In this document: one piece after another, positions 54,962 through 63,081 of the stretch
How positions within the stretch are numbered: the first letter of the stretch is position 1
How the letters are laid out: each line of letters begins with the position of its first letter
The notes under the pieces: model-generated
What the model was told of the DNA's origin: nothing
What the model saw: only the letters and a program-made list of their open reading frames with translations
Databases searched by the model: none
Assembly (NCBI GenBank): GCA_030698225.1
Contig: JAUYNR010000107.1
Coordinates: 28,406 to 92,405, forward strand
Reading direction: 5' to 3'
Source of the DNA: Oxalobacteraceae bacterium
GTDB taxonomy: Bacteria > Pseudomonadota > Gammaproteobacteria > Burkholderiales > Burkholderiaceae_D
DNA: 64,000 nt
Program-made: the position numbers and the translations under genes

Positions 54962-55309
54962 GCTAGTTCCATTCCTGAGGATTTGGCGAAAGCGTCGTAT
55001 AGATAATATTGTATTAACGCATGGAAATAAAACTATTTTTGGTCAAACAACCGGATCCTGGATAACAGCTGGGGCGTCATCTGCCGGCTGACGCCTGTTT
55101 CAAAGAGAGCCACAATTGCCAGCAGGCAGCAAATGATCGCTAGCAAACTCTTGGGCAAGCACGGTAATTACGCGGAAGAATCGTCATCGGATTGCGTTGC
55201 CGCATGTCATTTAAAAATTCTGCTTGATATAATCATATTGCCTATAGGAAACTACATTTTCATTGGGCGCAGCTGACCAACCCGACAGAAGTTTCAATAA
55301 AGCCCAGTC
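54962..55309. promoter_or_regulatory. frdA / cytochrome operon divergent promoter region
   Basis: This 348-bp A+T-rich region serves two divergent operons. On the plus strand a perfect -10 TATAAT lies at 55228-55233 inside TTGATATAATCATA, a weak resemblance to an FNR half-site pair with wrong spacing. AGGAATGGAAC precedes frdA. No clear FNR or ArcA box could be confirmed. Confidence 0.45.
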
Positions 55310-55837
55310 ATGACGCACGAACCCCTGATATTTTTTCATCTGAAGCTGGTCGCCAAAATCAGTCTGGCAATAGGCGCAATCGCGATGATTGCACTAATCA
55401 TCGCCTTGACCATGATTACCGACCATAGCGGTGAAACTTACAGTGCGATTGTCCAGATTCAGCATCTGAAAAGTGAAAACCTGGGGAAAGTGATGCTGCT
55501 GGCAGGCCTGGTGCTGGTGACCATCACCAGCCTTGCCACCTGGCTGATCGCGCTGTACAGCAGCTTCCGGATTGCCGGACCGCTGTATCGCTTTTCCCAA
55601 AACCTGCAACTGGCGACGATGGATGAATCGGCCGCCATGATCGATATCCGCGAAGGTGATGCGCTCAGGCAGGAAGCGGAAATGATCAAGCAGACGGTAC
55701 TGACCTTGCGCGCTTACCATGCCGCGGTAACCACCACCTCCGGGCAAGCCCTTGAGGCCATCGCCGCCGGCGACGAAATCGGCTATGCGCAGTCCGTCGC
55801 GCGCCTCAGGATGCTCGATGAAAAAATCCGGATTTAG
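55310..55837 (+). CDS. Two-helix HAMP-like membrane protein of cytochrome operon
   Basis: This 175-residue protein has one transmembrane helix at about residues 13-36 and another at about 57-84. The segment FRIAGPLYRFSQNLQL follows, with a charged amphipathic region of about 90 residues (IREGDALRQEAEMIKQTVLT) that resembles a HAMP/coiled-coil signalling helix. It has no heme motif and no kinase or chemoreceptor output domain. The next gene overlaps its end by 20 bp. Family members near multiheme cytochromes exist, but I cannot name this one; a membrane anchor or redox-signal relay is inference. Confidence 0.75.
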   Translation: MTHEPLIFFHLKLVAKISLAIGAIAMIALIIALTMITDHSGETYSAIVQIQHLKSENLGKVMLLAGLVLVTITSLATWLIALYSSFRIAGPLYRFSQNLQLATMDESAAMIDIREGDALRQEAEMIKQTVLTLRAYHAAVTTTSGQALEAIAAGDEIGYAQSVARLRMLDEKIRI

Positions 55838-56612
55838 TCTCTTCGTAGTTGTTGCCCTGTTCGCCATGCTGGCGGGCGGCAGCCGGCTGTATGCGATGCT
55901 GGTTGCGGACAGTAGCCAGCATCTGGCCAAATCCGACTGCGCCGGCTGCCATATGGCGGGCAAGAATGTCAGTCCGCAACAGGCCGGACTGCTCATTGCC
56001 AGCCAGGAAGCATTGTGCGGAAAATGCCATCCGACCGCGCTCAAGATCAGTCATCCGAGCGGCTTTACCCCCCAGACAAAACCGCCGGAAACCTATCCGC
56101 TTGACTGGAAAGGCGATCTTACCTGCAGCACCTGCCACGACATCCATGGCAACAGCCCCGGCCTGATGCGTGGAACCAGTCAAGGCAAGGACCTGTGCCT
56201 GACCTGCCACGATCCCAAGTTTTTCCAGAAAATGCGCGATGGCGGCAGTTCGATGATGGTTGGCCACTTGGGTAGCGGTTCGGACGTCAATACGCCGACG
56301 CTGGATGCCTACTCGCGCCAGTGCCTGGAGTGCCATGGCCGTAATGGCGACCCGAAATTGTCGACCAACATCGATCGCAACGGCGTCTTGCGCCATGCCA
56401 GCAGTTCGATCAACCACCCGATCGGCGTCAACTACCAGCAAGCTGCTGCCTTTGGCGGTTATCGCGCGCGTGCCATCGTCGAACGCAAAATCGTCCTTCC
56501 GAATGGCCAGGTCGGTTGCGTTTCCTGCCACCTGGGCTATTCCAAGGAGCACGGCAAGCTGGTGTCCGGCACCGCTCGCTCAACACTGTGTTTTGAATGC
56601 CACGACCTATGA
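55818..56612 (+). CDS. Seven-heme c-type cytochrome
   Basis: This 264-residue protein has an N-terminal signal/anchor helix (residues 7-27, SLFVVVALFAMLAGG) and seven CxxCH heme sites: CAGCH, CGKCH, CSTCH, CLTCH, CLECH, CVSCH and CFECH. The spacing suggests doubled-CxxCH-type cytochromes. Distal His residues are present between them, so bis-His hemes are plausible. The ATG at 55818 overlaps the upstream gene, and the frame's extra 22 codons are not protein-like. The protein probably faces the periplasm, tethered by its helix. It could carry electrons between quinone-linked complexes and other periplasmic acceptors. Confidence 0.88.
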   Translation: MKKSGFSLFVVVALFAMLAGGSRLYAMLVADSSQHLAKSDCAGCHMAGKNVSPQQAGLLIASQEALCGKCHPTALKISHPSGFTPQTKPPETYPLDWKGDLTCSTCHDIHGNSPGLMRGTSQGKDLCLTCHDPKFFQKMRDGGSSMMVGHLGSGSDVNTPTLDAYSRQCLECHGRNGDPKLSTNIDRNGVLRHASSSINHPIGVNYQQAAAFGGYRARAIVERKIVLPNGQVGCVSCHLGYSKEHGKLVSGTARSTLCFECHDL

Positions 56613-57154
56613 ACAGCGCCATAAAACAGCATCGCCGCCATATCCATTATGTGGACCACACTCTGCAGAAATGGCTGCTGCTGGCCTTGGTCGTGATGGA
56701 AGCGATACTGGTCTCGCTCGCCATCTGGGCCCTGTACAAGGCGTTGGGCACCATTATTGATGAGGAAATGTATCGCATCCATTACTCTGCAAACACCCGG
56801 TTGCTGCCGTTGCTGATCAAGGAAGGCTCGGTGGTGCTCGGCTGGATGTTGCTGGTCAATTTGCTGGCGCTGTTTATCGCCGACCGCATCTGGGCGATAT
56901 TCGTGCACGGCATTTTAAAAAAGCTGGCCCGGCTGATGCTGGCGTCACAGAATCTGGATTTCACCAATCACGACAGCATCCGCAGCAATCACACCGTGCT
57001 GGAGCAAGCCCTGATGTGGCGCAGCACCGAAGCGATGCGGCTGAAAAAAAGGCGCGGCATCATCTTGTCCCTGCCCCGCGCACTGCCAGCCTCCGCCGAG
57101 GCACGCGCAGAGCTTGCCGCCGAGCTTGAGCAGCTACAGCCTTCACGGCAATAA
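56609..57154 (+). CDS. Second two-helix membrane protein of cytochrome operon
   Basis: This 181-residue protein's ATG shares ATGA with the cytochrome stop (56609-56612), so it is translationally coupled. It has helices at about residues 22-46 (WLLLALVVMEAILVSLAIWA) and 72-97 (SVVLGWMLLVNLLALFIADR). A HAMP-like basic segment (ILKKLARLMLASQNLDF) and a cytoplasmic tail with coiled-coil tendency follow. The layout mirrors the first gene of the operon, so the two may form a heteromeric membrane module with the heptaheme protein between them. No known family could be named. Confidence 0.75.
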   Translation: MNSAIKQHRRHIHYVDHTLQKWLLLALVVMEAILVSLAIWALYKALGTIIDEEMYRIHYSANTRLLPLLIKEGSVVLGWMLLVNLLALFIADRIWAIFVHGILKKLARLMLASQNLDFTNHDSIRSNHTVLEQALMWRSTEAMRLKKRRGIILSLPRALPASAEARAELAAELEQLQPSRQ

Positions 57155-57183
57155 ACAACGCATAAACAACGCATAAACAACGC
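57151..57183 (+). repeat. 11-bp tandem repeat, three units
   Basis: ATAAACAACGC is repeated exactly three times. The first copy contains the stop codon of the last cytochrome-operon gene. Slippage would change the downstream spacing only. Confidence 0.9.
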
Positions 57184-57254
57184 ACAATCAACCCAAAATG
57201 ATCGTGCGTTCACAGATACATATACGTGAACTGCTGCAGCGGCGAAATTGCACA

Positions 57255-58460
57255 CTACTCTCTAACGATGCGAAACACAGTGCCATTTCCGGAAAGCAAA
57301 TACAATTCGCGCTGGGCATCCTCTCCAAACGAAAGAATCGGTCCGATATTTTGGATGCCCCAGTCCTTTTGCTCGGTGGCGGTGCCGTTCACATGTAAAA
57401 AACTCTGTAGCTGGCCTGCGCAAAAATCGGAATAGAAATAGCGTCCCTGCACTTCAGGAATTGCGGTTCCGCGATAGACATAACCGCCGGTTATCGAACA
57501 GCGATTATTCGAATGATCGTACTCAAAAATCGGTAGGGTAATGCCTTGCCGGTTGCACGGATCTCCCGGAAAGCAGAGAGTCCCCTCGGTGATGTTCCAG
57601 CCATAATTCAACCCTGCCTGGCCCACGCCGGCTACGTCAACTTCTTCGCGCCGGTTTTGGCCCACGTCGGCGATATAGAGAAGCGTGGCATCAAAAGCAT
57701 AGCGCCACGGATTGCGCAAACCATAAGCCCAGATCTCCGGCCGTGTGCCAGTTTGATTGATGAAAGGGTTGGACAGCGGAATTGTGTATGGCTGGGCAAC
57801 CGTGGCGGCATTCACGTCTATGCGCAACAGCTTGCCGAGCAGCGAATTGGTGTTCTGGGCATTCCCGAAAGGATCGCCCGCGCCCCCGCCATCACCGGTT
57901 CCCACATACAGAAAACCGTCCGGCCCAAAGGCGACCAGGCCGCCATTGTGATTGCCGAAGGTCGGATGTGGGATGGTCAGTATGCGCAAGCCGGAAAGCA
58001 GGTTCGCCACATTTGCGTTGGCTTGCGGCGCACTAAAGCGCTCGATCACCAGATCGCCGAATACATCCGTATAGAACACAAAGAAAAAACCGTTCGTCGC
58101 AAATTGCGGATGAAACGCCATCGACAACAAGCCGCGCTCGTTATCGGTAGTGGTTCGATTGCTAATGTCGAGAAACGGTGCGGTTAGCAAGGTCGCGTTC
58201 TGCACAATGCGAATTTTCCCCGAACGTTCCACGATGAACAGCCGTGCATCGCCGGCTGGCGCCGTGAGAAAAACCGGGCTGTCCAGTCCGGTGGCGACTG
58301 CTTGCAGCGCCAACTTAAGCGTCCCAGGAGGGGTTCCGATTAAACCACCGCTGCCACTTCCGCCAGATCCACCCCCTCCACCGCAACCGGACAACAGAAG
58401 CACAAAAAAGCCTAGCAACAATACGCGAACGGATTTAATCGGCAGAGAGTGAATGGGCAT
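57255..58460 (-). CDS. Glucose/sorbosone-dehydrogenase-like lipoprotein
   Basis: This 401-residue protein is an exported lipoprotein with lipobox LLSGC at about residue 26, a Gly/Ser-rich linker, and a six-bladed beta-propeller of the PQQ-dependent glucose/sorbosone dehydrogenase family. Segments include LFIVERSGKIRIVQN, NERGLLSMAFHPQFATNGFF, HNGGLVAFGPDGFLYVGTGD, EIWAYGLRNPWRYAFD and CSITGGYVYRG. These include family residues that bind the cofactor Ca2+/PQQ, but no PQQ biosynthesis gene is in the window. The ATG at 58460 has GAGG upstream. It is probably a periplasmic sugar/aldose dehydrogenase, or a non-catalytic relative. Confidence 0.82.
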   Translation of the reverse strand: MPIHSLPIKSVRVLLLGFFVLLLSGCGGGGGSGGSGSGGLIGTPPGTLKLALQAVATGLDSPVFLTAPAGDARLFIVERSGKIRIVQNATLLTAPFLDISNRTTTDNERGLLSMAFHPQFATNGFFFVFYTDVFGDLVIERFSAPQANANVANLLSGLRILTIPHPTFGNHNGGLVAFGPDGFLYVGTGDGGGAGDPFGNAQNTNSLLGKLLRIDVNAATVAQPYTIPLSNPFINQTGTRPEIWAYGLRNPWRYAFDATLLYIADVGQNRREEVDVAGVGQAGLNYGWNITEGTLCFPGDPCNRQGITLPIFEYDHSNNRCSITGGYVYRGTAIPEVQGRYFYSDFCAGQLQSFLHVNGTATEQKDWGIQNIGPILSFGEDAQRELYLLSGNGTVFRIVRE

Positions 58461-58624
58461 GATAAGCACCTCAAGAGCGCAAAGTCCCTTGGCTATCCGG
58501 ATTTGTCATTGCCTTTTGTTTAATTTGGAACCTCCGTACCGATCAACAGTTCCTGAACGACTGACGTTATCTCCACAAATGCTGATAATTATCAAGCAGG
58601 CTTTCTTCTCAGCTTTATCTGCTG

Positions 58625-59998
58625 CTAGCAAGCAGCATGATTGACGGTCACCACATGCACCGCCAAACCGCCGAGCGAGGTTTCCTTGTACTTGGCCTGC
58701 ATGTCGGCGCCGGTCTGGCGCATGGTTTCGATCACCTGATCCAGGCTGACGTAATGGGTGCCGTCGCCCTTTAGCGCCAGCGATGCGGCGGTGATCGCCT
58801 TCACCGCGCCCATGCCGTTGCGCTCGATGCACGGAATCTGCACCAGACCGCCGATCGGGTCGCAAGTCAGGCCGAGATGATGCTCGATGCCAATTTCGGC
58901 GGCGTTTTCGATCTGCGCATTGCTGCCGCCGAGCGCAGCGACCAGGCCGGCGGCGGCCATCGCGCAAGCCACGCCGACTTCGCCCTGGCAACCGACTTCG
59001 GCGCCGGAGATCGACGCATTGCGCTTGCACAGCATGCCGATCGCGGACGCCGTCAGCAGGAAGTCGCGCACCCCGCTGGCCGGGTCGCTCGGATGGCAAT
59101 CCTCCGCGTAATAGCGCAACACCGCCGGGATGATGCCGGCGGCGCCGTTGGTCGGCGCGGTGACGACGCGCCCGCCGGCCGCGTTTTGCTCGTTGACGGC
59201 CATCGCATACAGGCTGACCCGGTGCAGCGCATCGTGCGGCAATACATCGACCGGATCCTGCGCCGCATGCCATAGCGCGGCGGCGCGGCGCTTGACGTGC
59301 AGGCCGCCGGGCAATTCGCCCTTGGCCAGCAGTCCGCTGGCGATGCATTCGTGCATCACGTCCCAGATCCGGTCCAGCCCGGCATCGAGTTGCTGCGCGC
59401 TGCAATGCACCCGTTCGTTGGCACGCATCATCGCGACTATGCTCAGCCCGCTGTCGTGCCCGTGCTGCAGCAAATCCGCCATGGTGCAAAACGGATACGG
59501 CAACGCGACTGCTGCCGGCTGCGCCGGCGCAGCAAGCTCTTCGGCGCTGCAGATGAAGCCGCCGCCGACTGAATAAAACACCGCTTCGGTGACGCTGCCG
59601 TCCTTGCGAATCAAGCTAAAGCACATCCCGTTCGGATGCGCGGGCAAGCTTTCCTGCTTGAACCACAGCAGATCGCGGGACACATCGAAGCCGACCGGAT
59701 GCTGCCCGAGCAAGCTGATCTGGCCGCTGCTCTTGACTGCAGCGAGCTTGCCGGCGACCGATTCCGGCGCAATATCCTGCGGCGTTTCGCCCATCAGGCC
59801 GAGCAGCACCGCGCTGTCGGTCGCATGCCCGACGCCGGTCAAAGCCAGCGAGCCGTACAGCGCCACCTGCACCCGCACCGCGTGCGCCAGATCCGGGCAC
59901 TCCAGCAGGAAGCGGCGCGCCGCCAGCATCGGCCCGACCGTATGCGAACTGGACGGCCCGATGCCGATTTTGAAAAGGTCGAATACCCGCATGTCCAT
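58625..59998 (-). CDS. sdaA: L-serine ammonia-lyase, iron-sulfur-dependent
   Basis: This 457-residue enzyme deaminates L-serine to pyruvate. The N-terminal beta domain has VFDLFKIGIGPSSSHTVGPM, and the C-terminal alpha domain contains the [4Fe-4S] cysteines (CKRNASISGAEVGCQGEVG region and CDPIGGLVQIPC). It resembles single-chain type-II SdaA/SdaB (about 455). It lies 30 bp downstream of the SDR dehydrogenase gene, in an operon with kbl and tdh that degrades threonine and serine. Start ATG at 59998; 59992 is equally possible. Confidence 0.93.
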   Translation of the reverse strand: MDMRVFDLFKIGIGPSSSHTVGPMLAARRFLLECPDLAHAVRVQVALYGSLALTGVGHATDSAVLLGLMGETPQDIAPESVAGKLAAVKSSGQISLLGQHPVGFDVSRDLLWFKQESLPAHPNGMCFSLIRKDGSVTEAVFYSVGGGFICSAEELAAPAQPAAVALPYPFCTMADLLQHGHDSGLSIVAMMRANERVHCSAQQLDAGLDRIWDVMHECIASGLLAKGELPGGLHVKRRAAALWHAAQDPVDVLPHDALHRVSLYAMAVNEQNAAGGRVVTAPTNGAAGIIPAVLRYYAEDCHPSDPASGVRDFLLTASAIGMLCKRNASISGAEVGCQGEVGVACAMAAAGLVAALGGSNAQIENAAEIGIEHHLGLTCDPIGGLVQIPCIERNGMGAVKAITAASLALKGDGTHYVSLDQVIETMRQTGADMQAKYKETSLGGLAVHVVTVNHAAC

Positions 59999-60028
59999 GG
60001 TTGTCTCTTTTATATTTTTTTGTGTGAT

Positions 60029-61021
60029 TTAAATAACGCAGGCGCGCACTTCAGTGCCGACGGTTAACGGTATTGCTTTCTGTGCAGCGATATTTTTCAG
60101 CATGTCGGCCGTCATCTGTTCCAGATCGACTTGCGGCTGCCAGTTCCAGTCGGCGCGGGCACAGCTGTCGTCCAGGCTCTGCGGCCAGCTGGCGGCGATT
60201 ACCTGGCGCTCGTCCGGCGCATAGCGGATCTCGAACTGCGGCAACACGCGCCGGATCGCCTGCGCCAGTTCGCTCGGGCTGAAGCTGACGCCGGCCACGT
60301 TGTACGAAGAGCGCACCCCGATTTGAGCTGCCGGCGCGTCCATCAGCAGGGTGGTGGCGCGGATCGCATCCGGCATGTACATCATCGGCAATGTGGTATC
60401 GGGGCCGAGGTAGCACCGGTAACAATCGCGCTGCACAGCGGCATGGAAGATCGCGATCGCGTAATCGGTGGTACCGCCGCCCGGCGGCGACTTGTAGCTG
60501 ATGATGCCGGGGTAGCGGATGCTGCGCACATCGACGCCGAATTTGTGGAAATAATAGTCGCACAGGCGCTCGCCGGCCAGCTTGCTGATGCCGTACATCG
60601 TGACCGGGTCCATGATCGTGGTTTGCGGTGTATTTACGGCTGGCGTATTCGGACCGAACGCGGCGATCGAAGACGGCCAGAATATACGCAGCGGCATGCC
60701 GGCCTGGCCGCGTTCGCGCGCGATTTCCAGGATATTGAGCAAGCCGTCCATGTTCAGGGTCCAGGCCTTCACAGGGGCCTGCTCGCTGGTGACGGACAGC
60801 ATCGCGGCCAATTGGTATACCTGGGTGACCTGATGGCGTGCGATCAGTTGCTCCATGCGCGCCGCATCCAGCACGTCGAGCTGCTCATACTGCGCTGCAT
60901 CATGAACATTGCTGCCGATGTCGGATGCAATCACGCTGTCGGCACCGTGTTGCGCCGACAGCGCCAGCACCAGTTCGCTGCCGATTTGCCCGTTGGCGCC
61001 GATGACAAGGATTTTTTCCAT
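60029..61021 (-). CDS. SDR-type L-threonine 3-dehydrogenase
   Basis: This 330-residue NAD-dependent enzyme is of the extended SDR fold: ILVIGANGQIGSELVLALSA is the Rossmann start, and YGISKLAGE carries the catalytic Tyr and Lys. WPSSIAAFGPNTP and RYPGIISYKSPPGGGTTDYA are typical of threonine-dehydrogenase-like SDRs (not the zinc-dependent Tdh). Directly after kbl in the operon, it should oxidise threonine to 2-amino-3-ketobutyrate. The ATG at 61021 with GAGGAA upstream is preferred; an ATG at 61036 overlaps the kbl stop. The substrate is inferred from sequence and context. Confidence 0.88.
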   Translation of the reverse strand: MEKILVIGANGQIGSELVLALSAQHGADSVIASDIGSNVHDAAQYEQLDVLDAARMEQLIARHQVTQVYQLAAMLSVTSEQAPVKAWTLNMDGLLNILEIARERGQAGMPLRIFWPSSIAAFGPNTPAVNTPQTTIMDPVTMYGISKLAGERLCDYYFHKFGVDVRSIRYPGIISYKSPPGGGTTDYAIAIFHAAVQRDCYRCYLGPDTTLPMMYMPDAIRATTLLMDAPAAQIGVRSSYNVAGVSFSPSELAQAIRRVLPQFEIRYAPDERQVIAASWPQSLDDSCARADWNWQPQVDLEQMTADMLKNIAAQKAIPLTVGTEVRACVI

Positions 61022-61032
61022 TGCAGTATTCC

Positions 61033-62250
61033 TCATTGATTCAGCAAGCCAAGCTCGCGTCCGGCCTGGGCAAAGGCGGCCAGCGCCTGATCCAGTTGTT
61101 GCGTGCTGTGGGCGGCCGACAACTGCACCCGCACCCTGGCCTGCCCCATCGGCACCACCGGATAAAAGAAGCCGGTCACCAGCACGCCCAGTTCATACAT
61201 GCGCTGCGCAAACTGTTGCGCCACCTTGGCGTCGAACAGCATCACCGGCACCACCGGATGCGTGCCGGGCTTGATGGTGAAGCCCAGCGCTGCGATTTCA
61301 CGCCGGAAGTAAGCGGTATTCGCATGCAGCCGGTCGCGCAACTCGGTCGAGGCCGACAGCCGCTGCAATACCGACAGCGAGGCGCCGGCGATCATCGGCG
61401 CCAGCGTGTTGGAAAACAGGTACGGGCGCGATTTCTGGCGCAAGGTGTCGATCACTTCCTTGCGCGCCGCGGTGAAGCCGCCCATCGCGCCGCCCAGTGC
61501 CTTGCCCAGCGTGCCGGTGATGATGTCGATGCGGCCCATCACGCGGTGATGCTCGTGGGTGCCGCGTCCGGAGGCGCCCATGAAGCCGGATGCGTGGCAT
61601 TCGTCGATCATCACCAGCGCGCCGTAACGCTCGGCCAGGTCGCAAATCCTGTCGAGCTGCGCAATCGTGCCATCCATCGAAAACACGCCGTCGGTGACGA
61701 TCAGCGTGTGGCGCTTGCCGGCCGCAGCGGCGGCCTGCAATTGCGTTTCCAGATCCGCCATGTCGTTGTGCTGGTAGCGGTAGCGCGCCGCCTTGCACAG
61801 CCGGATGCCGTCGATGATCGATGCATGATTCAGCGCATCCGAGATGATCGCGTCCTGCTCGTCGAACAGCGGCTCGAACACGCCGCCATTGGCATCGAAT
61901 GCCGCCGCATACAAAATCGTGTCTTCCATTCCGAGAAAATCCGACAGCGCGCGCTCCAGCTGCTTGTGGACGGTTTGCGTGCCGCAAATGAAGCGCACCG
62001 AAGACAGCCCGTAACCGTATTGCTCGGTCGCCGCGATCGCTGCCTGCACCGTGGCTTCGTCGCCCGACAGGCCCAGATAGTTGTTGGCGCACAGATTGAT
62101 CAGGCTGCGGCCGTCGTCGCACACCACTTCGGCGCCCTGGCGCGACGCCAGCACCCGCTCCGGCTTGTACAAGCCCTGCTCGCGCAGACTGTCGAGTTTT
62201 GCGTGCAAGTCATTGATAAATAATTGTTTCCGGCTCGCTTGTGCGCTCAT
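61033..62250 (-). CDS. kbl: 2-amino-3-ketobutyrate CoA ligase
   Basis: This 405-residue PLP enzyme of the alpha-oxoamine synthase family cleaves 2-amino-3-ketobutyrate with CoA to glycine and acetyl-CoA. LINLCANNYLGLSGDEATVQ, SSVRFICGTQTVHKQLERAL, VTDGVFSMDGTIAQLDRI, DECHASGFMGASGRGTHEH and the PLP-lysine segment TGTLGKALGGAMGGF are all present. It leads the kbl-tdh-sdaA operon. The divergent XRE-cupin gene starts 160 bp upstream and is the candidate regulator. Confidence 0.95.
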   Translation of the reverse strand: MSAQASRKQLFINDLHAKLDSLREQGLYKPERVLASRQGAEVVCDDGRSLINLCANNYLGLSGDEATVQAAIAATEQYGYGLSSVRFICGTQTVHKQLERALSDFLGMEDTILYAAAFDANGGVFEPLFDEQDAIISDALNHASIIDGIRLCKAARYRYQHNDMADLETQLQAAAAAGKRHTLIVTDGVFSMDGTIAQLDRICDLAERYGALVMIDECHASGFMGASGRGTHEHHRVMGRIDIITGTLGKALGGAMGGFTAARKEVIDTLRQKSRPYLFSNTLAPMIAGASLSVLQRLSASTELRDRLHANTAYFRREIAALGFTIKPGTHPVVPVMLFDAKVAQQFAQRMYELGVLVTGFFYPVVPMGQARVRVQLSAAHSTQQLDQALAAFAQAGRELGLLNQ

Positions 62251-62409
62251 GGTGACCTCTCGTTATGAATGTAGTTTAGACCGGAACAACTATTCCTGAA
62301 GCTATCTGCTACGATGTGCTGAAATTCAATGCAATTACAAATTTCCAATATAAAGAATTTAAATTCAATATAGTGGATATTACTGACAACACAAAAACTT
62401 TGCAAGCAG

Positions 62410-62985
62410 ATGAAAATCAATCAACCAGTCAATGCCCCGCCTGAAATCGGCGCCACCCTGCAAAAAATGCGGCTTCAGCGCGGCTTGACGCTGGAGGATC
62501 TGTCGCGCGTGGCCGGCGTTTCGAAGTCGATGCTGTCCCAGATCGAACGCGAAAAAGCCAATCCGACCATCGCCATTACCTGGCGCCTGGCCAATGCACT
62601 GGGGGTCGGCATCGGCACATTGCTGACCGGCCACACGCCGGACGCGGCAGCCATCCAAACCCTGGAGGCGCACGAAACCCCCACCCTGCCGGGCAATCAT
62701 GCCGGTTATGTGATGCGCATCCTGGGCCCGATGGAACTCGCCGGCAAGTTCGAGTGGTATGAGTTGACGCTGGCACCGAGCGGCGAACTGGCTTCCGGCG
62801 CGCACGACCCCGGCACGATGGAACACCTGACCCTGCTACATGGCACGATGGAACTGGAAGTCGGCAGCGAAAAGAAGAAACTGAAAATCGGCAGCACCGC
62901 CCGCTACCCGGGCGACCGCGACCACGTAATCCGCAATGCCGGCAAAACCGAAGCCAGGGCGCTGATGGTGGTGATTCACCGCTGA
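62410..62985 (+). CDS. XRE-family regulator with C-terminal cupin domain
   Basis: This 191-residue protein has a helix-turn-helix at about residues 13-66 (LQKMRLQRGLTLEDLSRVAG, SKSMLSQIEREKANP) and a cupin_2-type ligand-binding barrel at about 110-190 (MEHLTLLHGTMELEVGS, YPGDRDHVIRNAG). Regulators of this build sense amino acids, polyamines or related small molecules. It is divergent from the kbl-tdh-sdaA operon and probably controls it. There is a perfect hairpin repeat copy immediately after its stop. Confidence 0.9.
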   Translation: MKINQPVNAPPEIGATLQKMRLQRGLTLEDLSRVAGVSKSMLSQIEREKANPTIAITWRLANALGVGIGTLLTGHTPDAAAIQTLEAHETPTLPGNHAGYVMRILGPMELAGKFEWYELTLAPSGELASGAHDPGTMEHLTLLHGTMELEVGSEKKKLKIGSTARYPGDRDHVIRNAGKTEARALMVVIHR

Positions 62986-63035
62986 AGTAGGCCGCCGTGC
63001 CTGCAACCCGATGCAGGCGCGGAGGCCCGCACTAC
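62986..63035. repeat. ~52-bp hairpin repeat, copy C
   Basis: AGTAGGCCGCCGTGCCTGCA is followed by a short ACCCGA loop and TGCAGGCGCGGAGGCCCGCA then CTACT. It is a diverged copy of those at 31503-31557 and 37055-37110, one base after the XRE-cupin stop. Confidence 0.85.
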
Positions 63036-63043
63036 TTCATATT

Positions 63044-63081
63044 GGGGTCGTCTCAGAAAACGGAAAATAAAGCACGCGACT
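63044..63081 (+). repeat. Tn21-like terminal inverted repeat
   Basis: GGGGTCGTCTCAGAAAACGG is followed by AAAATAAAGCACGCGA, nearly the canonical Tn21-subgroup end. The transposase remnant stop is directly inside, so the element extended to the right. Its partner end is outside the window or lost. Confidence 0.85.

Noticed and set aside
55224..55237. FNR box in TTGATATAATCATA
   Set aside because: The half-sites are in the wrong spacing and the second half does not match ATCAA; the TATAAT within it is more simply a -10 element.
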